Shown: positions 1-10,714, numbered from the stretch's first letter. The stretch is DNA of 25,925 nt from Acanthaster planci (GCF_001949145.1 NW_019091456.1:31212-57136), one strand, 5' to 3'. Notes: generated by a model from the letters alone, not told the origin. Numbers and translations are program-made.

Positions 1-2513
1 GTAATGTTGATGTGAAACACATACAGTACAGTAGACCATGGGTAGGTTACAAAGCTGCAGCCAGCTGATCAACAACGATGGCGGCATGACGTGCAACGTG
101 CTGCCATTGATGTCCATTGGAGATGAATGCGTGCTACTAATAGCCTTTGCTCGTTGATTAAATATGCCACTCATTTCCGTGTCCGTTGCCAGTCTTAAAA
201 AGCCAACCCAACCCCATCTCCCCCTTAAAAAAACAAAAAACAACTCCCCCCCCCAAAAAAAATGCATCGCCGCTTCAATTCTGGAACTTTGGTCTAACCA
301 GAGCCCGAGTTTTTTTGGGCCTAATAACACAACAATTGCCCTCCTTGCCGACGACTTGCATGGCAGCTCCCTTACAAGAGCGTTATATTGAGAACCAAAA
401 AGCCGAAGGTTCGAGTCTACATTTTTTTCTTGTTGGGGAATTAGTTGGTTGGAGGATGTTGTTACAATAGGAAATTCAAGCCCGACATTTACTTTAGCAC
501 TTACTAAGTTCCTAAGTGTCCACTAACATGATCGAGCTTGCAGTTAGCCACGCCCCTATATGATAATTTTATCCATAACCTTGATATCGTGATGGCAACA
601 AAATCCCTTCGAAAGATCAGCACAATATAAGCATACAAGGCGATCTGGTTTAAAATGTTGGCATAACTTGATAGCCGAAATGTATGGCCCACAACTTGAA
701 TACGGATAAATACTATACATGTATTATTAGTTATCACACAAGCGCGAGTGGAACACGTAAAGGAACCAGGAAATAGAAATATTTTTATAAATTTTACTAA
801 AAGCCCTTGAAAGTGCATCTTTGGATTTCAATTAACCCCATTTAAAATTTTTGTTTGCAATTTTAGCCCATATTTTGATGCTTTTTTGGGTTTTTTTTTC
901 TGATGCATATTTGCATATTCATGAAGGAACTATGATGTCATCCAAGGCGCTGAATCTCAATGTTGCACTAATTTGTGCACAGAAACTTTGTAGATTTTTT
1001 TAACCACTGCTAAAGCAGATTTTATTTTCTTCAGCAAATTATTGCTGTGTAAGTATATGGCAACAACCCAGCAAAACTTTTTTCACAGAAATGTTTCCAG
1101 ATAATTTGAACATGAAAACATACAACCTGAACCATGTCTTCCTGGATTTACATCAAAGCAAAAGCGCCCTCACTTGTCCAGAAATGCTTGGTCAAAATTT
1201 AATGTTTGAAAAAGTGCACCGTTCAGCTCATGTAACTCAAAAAAGATGTCAAACAGTTTTCAAACATGGAAGAAGAGTACAAGGATGCACAAAAAGTGAT
1301 TCTAAGAAAAATTCATTCCCTGGTTCCTTTAACAATTGATGATTGCTTACGTATGTTCATGCCCCTCACTTAGTTTGTGCGCATGCATACTGAATCCCAC
1401 TGTAGCCAGAAGCCTGTAAAATGGCTCTTGATTCGGACAGGTGGACCCCAAAAGTAATCAATCAACATCAAGCTCAGATATAGTTGTTTGCCCCTCATTT
1501 CCATAGCAAGTAGTTTTAAACACTCAAAGTCCTTTTTACTAACTTAACAAAATAAAAATCCATTTTCCGCCGAATTGTTGCCCGTGTTTCTTACGTAACG
1601 CCAAAGTAACAGAGTCAGAAGTTGGGAGTGAAGGTAACGTTTCAGAGGGGATTTTTTCAGTTTTGCTGGGTTTTCGCTGACATTTGTCTACTTGTGAACA
1701 GTAAGGAATATGAACGCTCTAATGAGAAAGTATCATGTAAGAAGGAAACCATATGAATTAGAACGGAAAGTTTTTGTTTGTGCCTTAGTAGGGTAATTTG
1801 ACGTCATTGTACGTATTTGTCCAATGCAGTAGTCAACTCTCACCGAAACGCACTCGTATCCAGGTACCTAATGCAGATCAATGGATACCTCATTCTACCG
1901 ATAGTGCGTGCACGTGCACACACGTGCGCGAGAAAGAGCTTCGGTAAGTTCGAGAGCGAACATTTCCGCTCCTTTCATTGCGCGTGGTACCCATGCGACG
2001 TTTTGTGCATAGACTACCAGGGAATTACACTCAATAAGGTAACGTGGGGACCGCTTACTACATGTTCTCACTGGTACCCGCACTAGTTTCAAATTAAAGT
2101 TTACATAATTAAAGAAAGTGATGAAAGAACAGCGCATACGCAGACGATATTGTTTACGTCTTTAGGTTAATAATACAGTTTGACAGTAGGCCTATCGTCT
2201 TCTGAAATTCAGAGCTTGTTTCTTTGAATAAATTCCTTAAGACAGAGGTTCACCAGCGCTATGCGTCCCCCGGGTCATATCCCACACCACATTACAGCAT
2301 GTACGGGATATATAATTAGCATGTACGGGATAGGACATCGCGTCCAAAACGCGTCCACGTATGCGAAATTTAAATAACGAGCGTTGCGAATTTCGTTGCG
2401 TGTACTTTCAAATGGATTTTTTCAAAAATCAGTTGAGGTTTTTGTGCTTCAATCGTCAGATTTCGAAGAAACACTGAATTCTGCACTTGGAATGGATAAA
2501 TTTGGAAAGAATA
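1..2513. other. Intergenic, no recognisable gene
   Basis: Open frames here are short, lack recognisable motifs and show no coherent splice structure. There is an A/C-rich low-complexity run at about 225-265 and an imperfect purine-pyrimidine alternation at about 1905-1932 that includes a 12-bp palindrome. A 15-bp direct repeat (agcatgtacgggata) occurs at 2296-2310 and 2318-2332, 22 bases apart. The stretch 2330-2410 is richer in CpG than its surroundings, which would fit a promoter, but no core element can be pinned down. Confidence 0.6.
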
Positions 2514-2585
2514 ATGGCTGAGGTGTACGCAGCAGTGAATTACCGGAGATCAACGTCAAGTTTGGAAGACGGAACAGAAGGAAAT
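2514..2585 (+). other. Weak candidate first exon (24 codons, then a splice donor)
   Basis: An ATG at 2514 in reasonable context opens 24 codons (MAEVYAAVNYRR at the start) and ends exactly at a consensus donor, gtgagt, at 2586. A CpG-enriched stretch lies just upstream. No downstream exon continues it: joining to a possible acceptor near 2800 gives ten codons and then a stop, and joining to the acceptor at 12672 gives an immediate stop. It could be the first exon of an unrecognised gene, part of a decayed transposon, or chance. Confidence 0.15.
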
Positions 2586-3527
2586 GTGAGTCACATTTTT
2601 TTTAGTTTCAGAAAGTTTCTTTATGATGCTTAACTTTAAGCCTATATAGGCCTAGTCAGAAACTTAAGACAGTCTATTTAGCCTATAAGGCTTTGTATAT
2701 GAAACTTCACTATCTCGAAGTTGGGACCGTCTGAAATATGTTACTTATTTGCAAAAGTGGTTTCAAAACTGAATGACTAATTCGTCGTTTTTCCCCCCAG
2801 TTTTTACCGGAAAAATCTCCAAGGCAGCCATGATTTGTGTTTGTCGGACCTAAAGACGCACTGAACCCAAATCGTGTGACAGACGATGTGCTATGAGTGA
2901 CAGAATTCTTTTTCGGGGCAGAGATGAAACCAAAGTGAGAAGCAGAGTGCTGGCGTGTTTGTTGAATGAAGTTACAAACAAAGGAATTCAACGCCTTCAA
3001 CGCAATGGAAGAAACTTTGTCTACATAACAAAATTATTCGTTCTCAGTTAAAACTGACGTTTTCATGCCGGAAAGTAGTTGTTAAATGTAACTCTTTAAG
3101 TCAGGTTGTGAACTCAACTTTTAAAGCTGATTAATAAATGTCTGTTTTAAAAACGGCAGTGAGTTAGTTTGGTCGCTCATTTAACGCTGCGGTCACTTTG
3201 TGTTCACAGAAAAGATTCTCACTCTTCCGTTTGCCGCATGTCGGTTTTCAATAAAACTTACTCAATATATGAATGTATTTCATTTAATACAAATTTTCCT
3301 GAGAGTGTGTAAAATTAAAATCATTTTATTGATGATTATTTTCAGTGTAGGCACATCAAAACCAGCCGGAAAAACACATGGACAATTTGGACATCATATT
3401 GACTGACAAAACCTATTGCATGTCCTGGTGGAATTCTCAGAGTTTTACACACTGAACGAGTCACGATTGAACCGACCTATAGTGAAAATATTGCTAAAGC
3501 AAGACCGTAGACCTCAGTGATAGGTCC
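2586..3527. other. Intergenic, traces of possible decayed coding sequence
   Basis: Between about 2800 and 3050 two plus-strand frames give protein-like text broken by stops, for example a stretch from the ATG at 2893 beginning MSDRILFRGRDETKVRSR. I do not recognise a family. This may be an old transposon ORF or chance. The remainder up to the Penelope-like element shows nothing identifiable. Confidence 0.3.
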
Positions 3528-4670
3528 CTCTCTGCAGACAACACAAAAGTCCTGTCGCTGGGCATGAACTATTCCCTAACCCCCAGCACTTACCCGTTGA
3601 AGAGGTCATCCAATGCACCGAACCAGCCATTCGCCGTGTCGACAAGTCTACAGCCAACAAGATCCGCCTGCAAATCAACCAAGCCCTCCGGAAATAAAAG
3701 CCTGCCAAGCCCAGACTCTCAAGACAAGACCGGTCAGCCATCACTCGCTACGCCAAAACGAGATAATCCAGATCCTCCAGGCGGACAAGGGCAACGCCAC
3801 GGTGGTCTTCTTGGACAAGATCGAATATGATCGCAAGGTAGCAGACATTCTTGTCTCCAGCTGCCACGGTACTCAAGAAAGATCATAACCTCCGTCTCTA
3901 GAGAAAGCAATAGCAAAAGCTCCCCGCCGCCAGCCGACTCCAAATGCCCAAGGTTCTTTGGGCAACCCAAGATCCACAAGGCGGATAGTCCACTACGCCC
4001 AATCGTCGCTTCTAGAGGTGGTCCAACTTACAACACAGCCAGACATTTTGCCATTATACTGCACCCCTGGTTGGCAACGCCAAACACCACATCAAGGATT
4101 CCAACCAGTTCGCCAACTTCATTCAACACCTTACGCTCCAGAAAGACCTGCTGCTCACTTGCGTCAACTTATCGTACTTCAAATGGAGAGATAGATTTTA
4201 ACAGCCGGAACCTGTATGGGATCTCCTGTATCCTCGTTTTGGCTGACATATTCATGGAAGAATTTAAGCAGCACGCTATCAACACTGAGGATCACAGACC
4301 CAAGATTTGGCTCCGGTACGAAGACAACACCTTCGTCATTTGGCAGCATGGGCAGGATAGCTTCGAGCTCTTTCTGGAACACCTCAACTGGTTTCACAGT
4401 AATATCCAGTTCATAATGGAACAAGACAAAGATGGCAACATCTCATTTCTTGATGTTGACGTATCCAGAAAGCAGGATGGGACTCTCACCCGCCGAGTAT
4501 ACCGGAAACCTACCCACACAGACAGATACCTCCAAAGCGCGTCCTTCCATGCCCCCAAGAACAAGTCTTAAGTCAACTGGGCCCTTGTACGCAGGGCATA
4601 CAGCGTCTGCGACAAGGAACGTCTCACCCAAGAACTCCATCATATCTCCACGGCACTACAGCGGAATAGA
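3528..4670 (+). pseudogene. Penelope-like reverse transcriptase relic
   Basis: Starting at 3528 the text resembles the PLE N-terminal region (LSADNTKVLSLGMNY). It then changes frame and reaches ADKGNATVV near 3782. The finger-domain signature PKIHKADSPLRPIV lies at 3966-4007, followed by GGPTY. MGSPVS appears at 4216-4233. After another frame change come ADIFMEEF and, at 4314-4343, RYEDNTFVIW where PLEs normally have a Y-x-D-D box. The downstream SFLDVDV and VYRKPTHTD blocks are typical PLE text. The palm segment with the first catalytic Asp, expected between about 4150 and 4190, appears deleted, since the text passes straight to YFKW. With the D-to-N change at 4326-4328, the missing segment and several frameshifts, it is certainly inactive. 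Confidence 0.85.
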
Positions 4671-4905
4671 TTAAGTCAAGACCCAAGATCCACCCCTGGC
4701 TGAAGGGTCTCCTATAACCAAAGCCAAGTAGTTATGGTCCCTTATAGTTCCATTACCCTCCCCTACCTAGGCAGTACATCCCATCACATCCAGCGCATCC
4801 TCCACAAGCATATTGCATTCGAGTGTTCCATACAACCCCCCCCCCTCGAAAATGCAGAACCTACTGACTTCCCACATGGACCAAAACAACCCACGACACA
4901 AGCCA

Positions 4906-5118
4906 GGAGTGTACAAGATCCTCTGCTAATGTGGCAAATTGTACATCGGTGAGACCGTCTGCAGGGACCTCCCTATCAGACTCAATGAACACAGAGCCTA
5001 TGGCAGGAAAGGAGAATATGACAAGTCTGCCATCATCAAGTACTCCCACGTCGAAGACCACAAGATCGACTGGAGCAAAGCTGAATTCCTCACCCGCATC
5101 AATCACTGGGTACCACTG
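4906..5118 (+). pseudogene. GIY-YIG endonuclease domain of the Penelope-like element
   Basis: One frame reads GVYKILC, a TAA stop at 4927-4929, then CGKLYIGET, an Arg in RLNEH, and KSAIIKYSHVEDHKIDW up to about 5118. The GVY...LYIG pair and the conserved downstream Arg and His are those of the GIY-YIG nuclease that ends PLE proteins. The stop lies between the two halves of the signature, where a Thr or similar residue would usually stand between two cysteines (C-x-C). The paired cysteines are typical of PLE GIY-YIG domains. Apart from that stop the domain is nearly complete, so this is the best preserved part of the element. Confidence 0.85.
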
Positions 5119-5152
5119 TCAGTGAAATCGTCAAACACTTCTGGCTCATCTT

Positions 5153-5201
5153 CACGACCACGCACAGAGTACCTCTGAAAATGAGACTGTGCGTGGTCGT
5201 G
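5153..5201. repeat. Perfect 15-bp inverted repeat, 19-nt loop
   Basis: cacgaccacgcacag at 5153-5167 is the exact reverse complement of 5187-5201, with 19 bases between. It begins about 35 bases after the last GIY-YIG similarity, so it may belong to the 3' end of the Penelope-like element or mark its boundary. Confidence 0.9.
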
Positions 5202-5676
5202 TTTTACGATGGCCACAAGTCACGTACTTCACTAACAGAGATTGACTGGGCAAAGAAGAATAACATTTTACTCTTTGTTCTATCGACACACACCAGCCAC
5301 ATTCTTTAGACCGTGGATGTTGGCTGCTTTGGACCTTGCAGAGGGTGTACAATGCAAAATGCCACAGGTACATGCGTGCTAACTCCTGCATCGGAATTGA
5401 CAAATTTGCGATATGCGGGCTGGCATGCAAGGGCCAATATGAGAAGGCACTCTCACCGGGAAACCTGCAAAGTTCCTTGAGGAACGGGCAGAAATTTACC
5501 CACTGGATTCAAACGTCGTCGATATATCGACGATTCTTTGCAAACCTCTGAGTACGATCGAAGAGTCAACAATACGTCATCAAGATCAGCAGCGGATTAC
5601 CCTACAAAGTAGTCAGAATTCTGATTCATCAACACAACGGTGTGAGCAACTCCAACAGAATTGCACTGATGAGTAG
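5202..5676. other. No recognised feature; one unassigned open frame
   Basis: A plus-strand open frame at 5336-5551 gives 71 residues (starting MQRVYNAKCHRYMRANSC) without recognisable motifs. It may be the tail of the retroelement or an unrelated decayed sequence. No splice structure supports a gene. Confidence 0.3.
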
Positions 5677-5880
5677 CAGCGGAGTAGCTCGGATTTCACT
5701 TGGGGGCACAAGGGGGGCACCAGCATATCTTATGGGGACACCTGCTTTCAGTGGTGTGATTTTTGGGGGCAAGCTTTTGTTAGCCTCGTTCAATATCCAT
5801 TCGTCCGTTTTTAGTGGGGGGGGCACTGGGAATTTGTGGGGGGGGCATGTGCCCCCAGGCCCCCCGTAACTACGCCACTG
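5677..5880. mobile_element. hAT-type MITE, 204 bp
   Basis: The ends are inverted: CAGCGGAGTAGCTCGG at the left and, read from the other strand, CAGTGGCGTAGTTACGG at the right. They are flanked by near-identical 8-bp sequences, atgagtag (5669-5676) and aagagtag (5881-5888), one mismatch apart. An 8-bp duplication with CAG-type ends is the signature of hAT transposons. The interior is rich in G runs and has no transposase, so the element is non-autonomous. A diverged copy lies at 10492-10714. Confidence 0.8.
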
Positions 5881-5970
5881 AAGAGTAGAAGACGTGAATA
5901 CGTTTTTCAAGGCGAAAGAAAAAAGACTGGGACAAAGGAAGAAAGCTGCGAAAAAAAAGAAAGTGTATGA

Positions 5971-6222
5971 GCTACGTCAATAGTTTCAGGGAGAGTAAGA
6001 ACGGAAGACACAACTATAGAAAAGATACGAGAATATCAACAATCAGTGTCTTCGAAGAAACAGAAGACGACACGTAAAGCAGTAGAATCTGAGAAGGCAG
6101 AGACTAGTCAGAAGCAGTCCACTCCTGTCCAATTAAATTCTTCCCAGCCTGGAACATGTAGGATGGCAGACATCGACTGTCAGATCGTCAAGAAAAGCGG
6201 TGACAATGAGCTGTCTTTCTGA
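5971..6222 (+). other. Lys/Ser-rich open frame, unassigned
   Basis: This 83-codon open frame ends at the TGA at 6220-6222. It reads as a charged, coiled-coil-like text (EKIREYQQSVSSKKQKTTRK and onward). There is no good start; the first ATG in frame is at 6163. A possible acceptor, tttcag, lies at 5984-5989. Just upstream, in another frame, is a very basic stretch (KKAAKKKKVYELRQ). It could be an exon or a transposon ORF remnant. I do not recognise it. Confidence 0.25.
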
Positions 6223-6758
6223 AGAATCGCGGAAGAATCGGATGAAGTACGTCAGTGAAGATGAAATTGGCGAGTCGGATAAACGCTGCGTTTGTCTTCG
6301 GTACCGTACCAAATTGAGCTAGCAAAGTCTCACTGCATTTATTTAACGTCTTGGGGACAACACAGCGGCGGCGGAACGATTTTCTCAAAGAGGGGCAGTT
6401 GTTAGACCATCAGGCATCAGTCATTATTTTGGTCGATCCATTGAGCCCCACCCAGTTATATAGGACCTGCAAAATGTGTGTGTGTGGGGGGGGGAGGCCC
6501 CACCAGTCGAAAAGGGGGGGGGGCATTGGCCACCGCCAGTGGGACAATGCATGTTTGAAGAATGTGCTCATTGGACCCACTTGAAATTTTGTTGCGATGC
6601 CAGACGACTGAGAGCCAAGACACACTCTAGTCAGTGTCCATGTCATGGTGTGCCGTGCAAACTAGTACCAATGGTCGGAGGAATACACAGGCCCATTGAA
6701 GGATGGAATACCTCAGTTAAGTCCATGTTTGTCATGGGATGGGAATCAGTCTTCTTCA

Positions 6759-6808
6759 AAGATCGTGAAGGGCATGGTGGGAACCACCATGGTGCGACAA
6801 GATCGTAC
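6759..6808. repeat. Diverged inverted repeat, left arm
   Basis: The reverse complement of this 50-bp segment matches 7310-7359 at roughly three quarters of positions. The shared core is tggttcccacca, and most differences are transitions. The arms are about 500 bp apart. They may be two copies of a short dispersed repeat in opposite orientation, or the arms of an old element. Confidence 0.6.
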
Positions 6809-7309
6809 CCATCCCTATGGGAACGAGGGCGCACTTTAGTACACTGCAGTTGCCAGATGGAGCTATTTAAAAGTGTTTAAGAACACTCAAGCATAGAGAT
6901 AATAATAAAGCTAGAGTTGATGGGCCTATTCTTTACGTTACGCAAATGCGGCCTGAACAGGGTGACATTGTGTTCAATTACACTGAAATGTTTTACCCGC
7001 TCACGTGGTTCAGTCCGTAGTCTTCTACACCCTTGAAGCTTTTAAAAAACAAATTTTCTGACGTCATCAATTCAGATGGGCGACACGTTGTTTCAGTGCA
7101 CTTGTACGTGTTTCACATGTATGCGTAGGTGTCCATGAAGTTCCAAGACGTTCATGCGTTATGGGACAATTTTGTAAGCCCCATGTCACCTCTAGTTCTA
7201 CCTATGATCTCTATGCACCCACGATATACTGTCTTCAACGGGTAGAGTTTATGCCCACTAGTACTAGGCTAAGCAGTGGTAGGAGCACGACCCAACCTCA
7301 TTGCCATAG

Positions 7310-7359
7310 GTACGACCTTGCCGTGCCATGTTGGTTCCCACCAGGCCTTGCGTGATCTT
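7310..7359. repeat. Diverged inverted repeat, right arm
   Basis: Partner of 6759-6808 in opposite orientation, aligned without gaps over 50 bases. No target duplication is visible outside either arm. Confidence 0.6.
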
Positions 7360-9871
7360 GACCCCTGGTTTTAATTCAAATATTCCACTATTTTGGAGAT
7401 TTAAATGAGGACTGTAGGCGATGTGTTTACGCATGACGCAGATTTACGCAGTGCATGGCACGTACGTTGGCGCAAACCTATAGCTTTTGAAATACGCATG
7501 CGGTTAATCCTGAATAGCCAGTCAGCATTTATTGTATACACGACCAGAGCTAGCTAGTGAAGGAATGCCCACGCAGCCCATGGAGTCGAGGTTGTAGCGT
7601 AACCCTGTTTAACGGACCCCTACCTCACCATCTCCTTCATAATCGAGAGTAGCCCAGTTTGGACGTTGTCTTCATTTCATGATTACGACTGACGTCCAGG
7701 GTATACAAGTTGTGTACAGAACGACCACAAAATTGGTTCTAATTTGTTTTTGGTCTACCTTATTGAAGAAACTAATTTTTCATGTTTAAAAGTTCTTCTT
7801 GGCCTTACCTATTCGTCTGGGGGTTTAGGAATTTCAGAACGAACCATGGACTGCAAAGTCGACGAAAATAAGTGAGAGACAACGTTACTTTCGTAGACGT
7901 AATTCATCCGTTCTCGAATTGTAAATTATAAGTGCCCGCATGTGGAATCCGACTGTGTGCACGCACTACGCGTGCGCATTTCCAGTGAAGGTCTGTTGCA
8001 CGCCTGCATGCGACACGGAGGTCGTGCCTGGTACCCGGCTTTTACCCGCATGCCGTCGAGCCGATAAAAAAATTGCAGTTCCGTTTTTGTCGGATCGGCG
8101 GCTTCAAACTGACCAATGAACCCCCTATTGGTTACCCCTAAAATGTTTACATTTTGGTTTGCTTTATATTTCGGTTTATAAACATAAATTTGTCGCACAA
8201 CTTGCTATTTTATAAGAATAACCTCGGTTAACGTAGAAGGCCTTGTATATGTAGGGTTCCTGTACAGGATTATCAACGATCTCTCTTTGAGGTACGTGTT
8301 TAACATGTTTAATTTGTTTGTAGAGTTTTATTGACTAGAGATATATAAATACACAATGTTGTAGAGATCCGCCTTTTTTAAATGAAACAGTAACTCATCT
8401 TGATAATTGAGGAATAAAAAGAGGATTACATTTCGGGCATGATGATCGTGATGAACAGGCAAGAGCGATGCTATGGGGAACACAGTATGCAGAGGCAGTA
8501 GGCCTACTACTGTAAGTAGCGATCATGCACAAATCGTGCTGTTGATCGGCCTGTCATTTTTTATTCGTAAACTAAACAAACAATAAGCAGACTGAATTGG
8601 TTATTGGAAGTGACGAGTTGGATTTTAGAACAATGGGCAGATAGCTGGACTGGGTGGGAGTTTTTAAAAATCTCCTAATTCATAATCATACGGCCTGGGT
8701 GGAGGTGAATCCCTCACGTAGGCCTACATCAAACGGCTAGAAACTCAAATTCATGTGTACTATGTAATTGTTTGGAGTCCTCTGTAATCAGAAGTACCGT
8801 CCAATATTCTTGTCAATGTTTTCGCCAGCCCGAAGAAATGTCGCCGAATAGTTTTGTCAGTGGGCTTAAAATTCAATGATTAGCTTGAGAGGTTGACGTT
8901 TACGGTCATGCGGGAGCTCTGTCTGGTTATCGGGCGATGGATCCCCAATGTGCAATTTCAAAATACTCAGTCTCAAAAAGGGTGATTTTTCGTTTTTGAT
9001 TCAGGCCCAGGAGATCATGATTGTTAATCGCCGTTATTGACTCTAATATCAGTCTAGTTTATTTAAAAAATACTTATCTGGGCCAGCGTGTTTCGAAAAG
9101 TTCTCTAGCTCTAAAGAAAGTATTCGGTATAACTTTTGAAATGGGCCGCAAATCCTTATGAGTAAATTGCTAGCAACAGAAATGTGCCTAAGCCTTGCTG
9201 GATTTAATTTCCCTCGACACGGAACTGCCGGGAGTCCCTTAATTATATCGAGTTTTGTGGACAACTTTTGTCTGTCTATTTTAAGTCCACCTGTTAACAC
9301 ATAGTACATGCTAAAAAATGGCCAGGATTTGTAAAAATCATGAATTTTAGCTTTCTCGTAGGCCTACTGACCATAGTAGACTCAGCTTGCATTAACTAGG
9401 CCAACTGTCACCAACGCACCCCGTAGCCTCGCCGCGGCCCGATGTTGTGTGTACTCGGCATGGAGATCAATGGTACTCGTGGTTGAGAATCACGTTATGA
9501 GTAACATGCTTCATGTGAAACGTTTTCAAAAAACGAGTTGATTCGGTCAGACTTCAGTTTCGCTGGTTCTGGTCAGAACATGTAGTTTCGATGTGCGTGT
9601 ACGAAGCTCGGAATCTCGTACGCCGAATAGTTGCGCGCGCACACTGTACCAACTGCACTGGAGAACGGCAACTCCAAACAGTCCACAACAATCGGACTAC
9701 ATTTTCCCGTGTATGTCTTTGGTGGTGAGGTGTTGAATTTCTTAACCCTCCAGCTGTGGAGATAAGGACGCATAGGAGTTACAGACGTGAAATTGGCTCC
9801 TCCGAAAAGGTAGAAGTGTTGAAAATTTTAATTATAAAATTTTTCTTCCGATTTTGCACCCTTTATATTCT

Positions 9872-9915
9872 GGACTCCCTCCGTAACGACTACTACTAGT
9901 ACGGTCAGGGAGTCC
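9872..9915. repeat. Hairpin, 14-bp stem with a 2-nt bulge
   Basis: ggactccct at 9872-9880 pairs with agggagtcc at 9907-9915. Inside that, ccgta at 9881-9885 pairs with tacgg at 9900-9904, leaving a 2-nt bulge (tc). The loop is rich in 'act' triplets. It lies 27 bases before a second, stronger hairpin. Confidence 0.75.
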
Positions 9916-9942
9916 ACCTGGGCTAGATCGAGACCCGGCCGT

Positions 9943-10010
9943 ACCCGTAAACAGAGCCCAACGAATCCAGTACACGACGGAGGAGTATTCGTCGGGCCCT
10001 GTTTACGGGT
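9943..10010. repeat. Hairpin, 24-bp near-perfect stem
   Basis: 9943-9966 pairs with 9987-10010 at 22 of 24 positions around a 20-nt loop. The stem begins acccgtaaacag and ends at acgaat. A further weak similarity (gatc, agaccc) extends outside the arms. Together with 9872-9915 this gives two foldback structures within 140 bp. No coding role or family is recognised. Confidence 0.8.
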
Positions 10011-10200
10011 CTAGATCGTGTATCGAGAGTAACTTCAGCAAGGAGATTAAAATGATTGAGGGAGCTCTAGAACTGATGCGATTCCTGATTCCTCATATGT
10101 TCAGTGTTGAACGAGTACATGAACCGGTACATGTAACTCGTTTGATATTCGGCCATGAATAAGTAACAGTTTGACATTATGCATTTGATTTGGTGAGCGG

Positions 10201-10304
10201 TCAGGATGTACACCCCTAACAAAGCCCCTGTTAACAATCTGGTTACAACAGAAACGGGGGAATGCAAAAGGAGCGAAAAGCAAGCTGCGCCACAATGCAC
10301 ATCC
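10201..10304. repeat. Diverged inverted repeat, left arm (about 104 bp)
   Basis: Its reverse complement aligns with 10829-10930, sharing ccaga, gggcttt, gggg, catcctg and tgtgcat in the same order at about 70% identity by eye. The two arms enclose the second MITE copy. They are either arms of one element into which the MITE inserted, or two opposed copies of one dispersed repeat. Confidence 0.6.
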
Positions 10305-10491
10305 AGGCACATTTAGCCTACAAGTTCACGTACATTTTGGGGGGTGGGGTCAAGTCAAACAAGCTCTCAAATGTTGTTGACATTCTTACAACATCATTAT
10401 TTGAGGGAAAAACACTCAGTTTTATCTACTTCTGCTTTTATTGGAACTTAAAAATCTTTCATCTCCAAAAATTTCATCCCAGTATCCTGGT

Positions 10492-10714
10492 CATACCCAG
10501 AGCTAAGATTTTACTAGTTGGGGGGGGGCACAAGGGCCACCAGCTTTCAGTGGTGTGTTTTTGGGGGCAAGCGTTGGCTTTTTTCAATAGTATCTATTCA
10601 TCCATTTACATGTATGTCGTTTGGGGGGGCACGGGTGGTCCGTCCTGAGGGCACTGCAAATTTTTTCTGGGGGGCCGGGCCTGGGACACAACCCCCCATG
10701 GCTATACTCCCCTG
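10492..10714. mobile_element. Diverged second copy of the hAT-type MITE
   Basis: It aligns in the same orientation with 5677-5880. Both carry a G-run followed by gcacaaggg, ctttcagtggtgtg, tttttgggggcaagc, a short AT-rich middle, and an end of the form cccccc-n-tggctatactcccctg against the first copy's cccccgtaactacgccactg. The terminal repeats have decayed and no 8-bp duplication is visible, so this copy looks older. Confidence 0.7.

Larger units (their letters stand above)
3528..5201 (+). mobile_element. Penelope-like retroelement, decayed
   Basis: Conceptual pieces in order match the Penelope-like element (PLE) plan: an N-terminal region, reverse transcriptase, and a C-terminal GIY-YIG endonuclease. 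The pieces lie in different frames and are interrupted by stops, so no intact ORF remains. The order, orientation and small gaps indicate one insertion that has decayed. PLEs encode a single protein that primes at chromosomal nicks, and GIY-YIG is their hallmark endonuclease. The outer ends are not defined: I see no clear terminal repeats, and the limits are those of protein similarity plus the inverted repeat at 5153-5201. The assignment rests on recognised motifs, not a search. Confidence 0.85.
6223..9871. other. Intergenic, no recognisable gene
   Basis: I see no coherent coding sequence on either strand. The interval holds G-rich runs near 6480-6525, an inverted pair of diverged 50-bp repeats (6759-6808 and 7310-7359), and otherwise unstructured sequence. 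The frames of 60-130 codons here lack family motifs and have unremarkable composition. Confidence 0.6.

Noticed and set aside
504-818. 104-codon minus-strand frame
   Set aside because: The text is hydrophobic but without recognised motifs, start context or splice structure; length is within chance for AT-rich DNA.
5160-5201. Hammerhead ribozyme in the Penelope-like element's 3' structure
   Set aside because: Some Penelope-like elements carry such ribozymes, but this loop lacks a CTGATGA box; only a GAAA-like word is present.
5642-5869. Coding frames over the first MITE on both strands
   Set aside because: Low-complexity Gly/Pro text arises from G or C runs in the non-coding transposon.
6410-6880. 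Overlapping frames of 63-134 codons
   Set aside because: They overlap on both strands, span G runs and an inverted repeat, and contain no recognisable motif.
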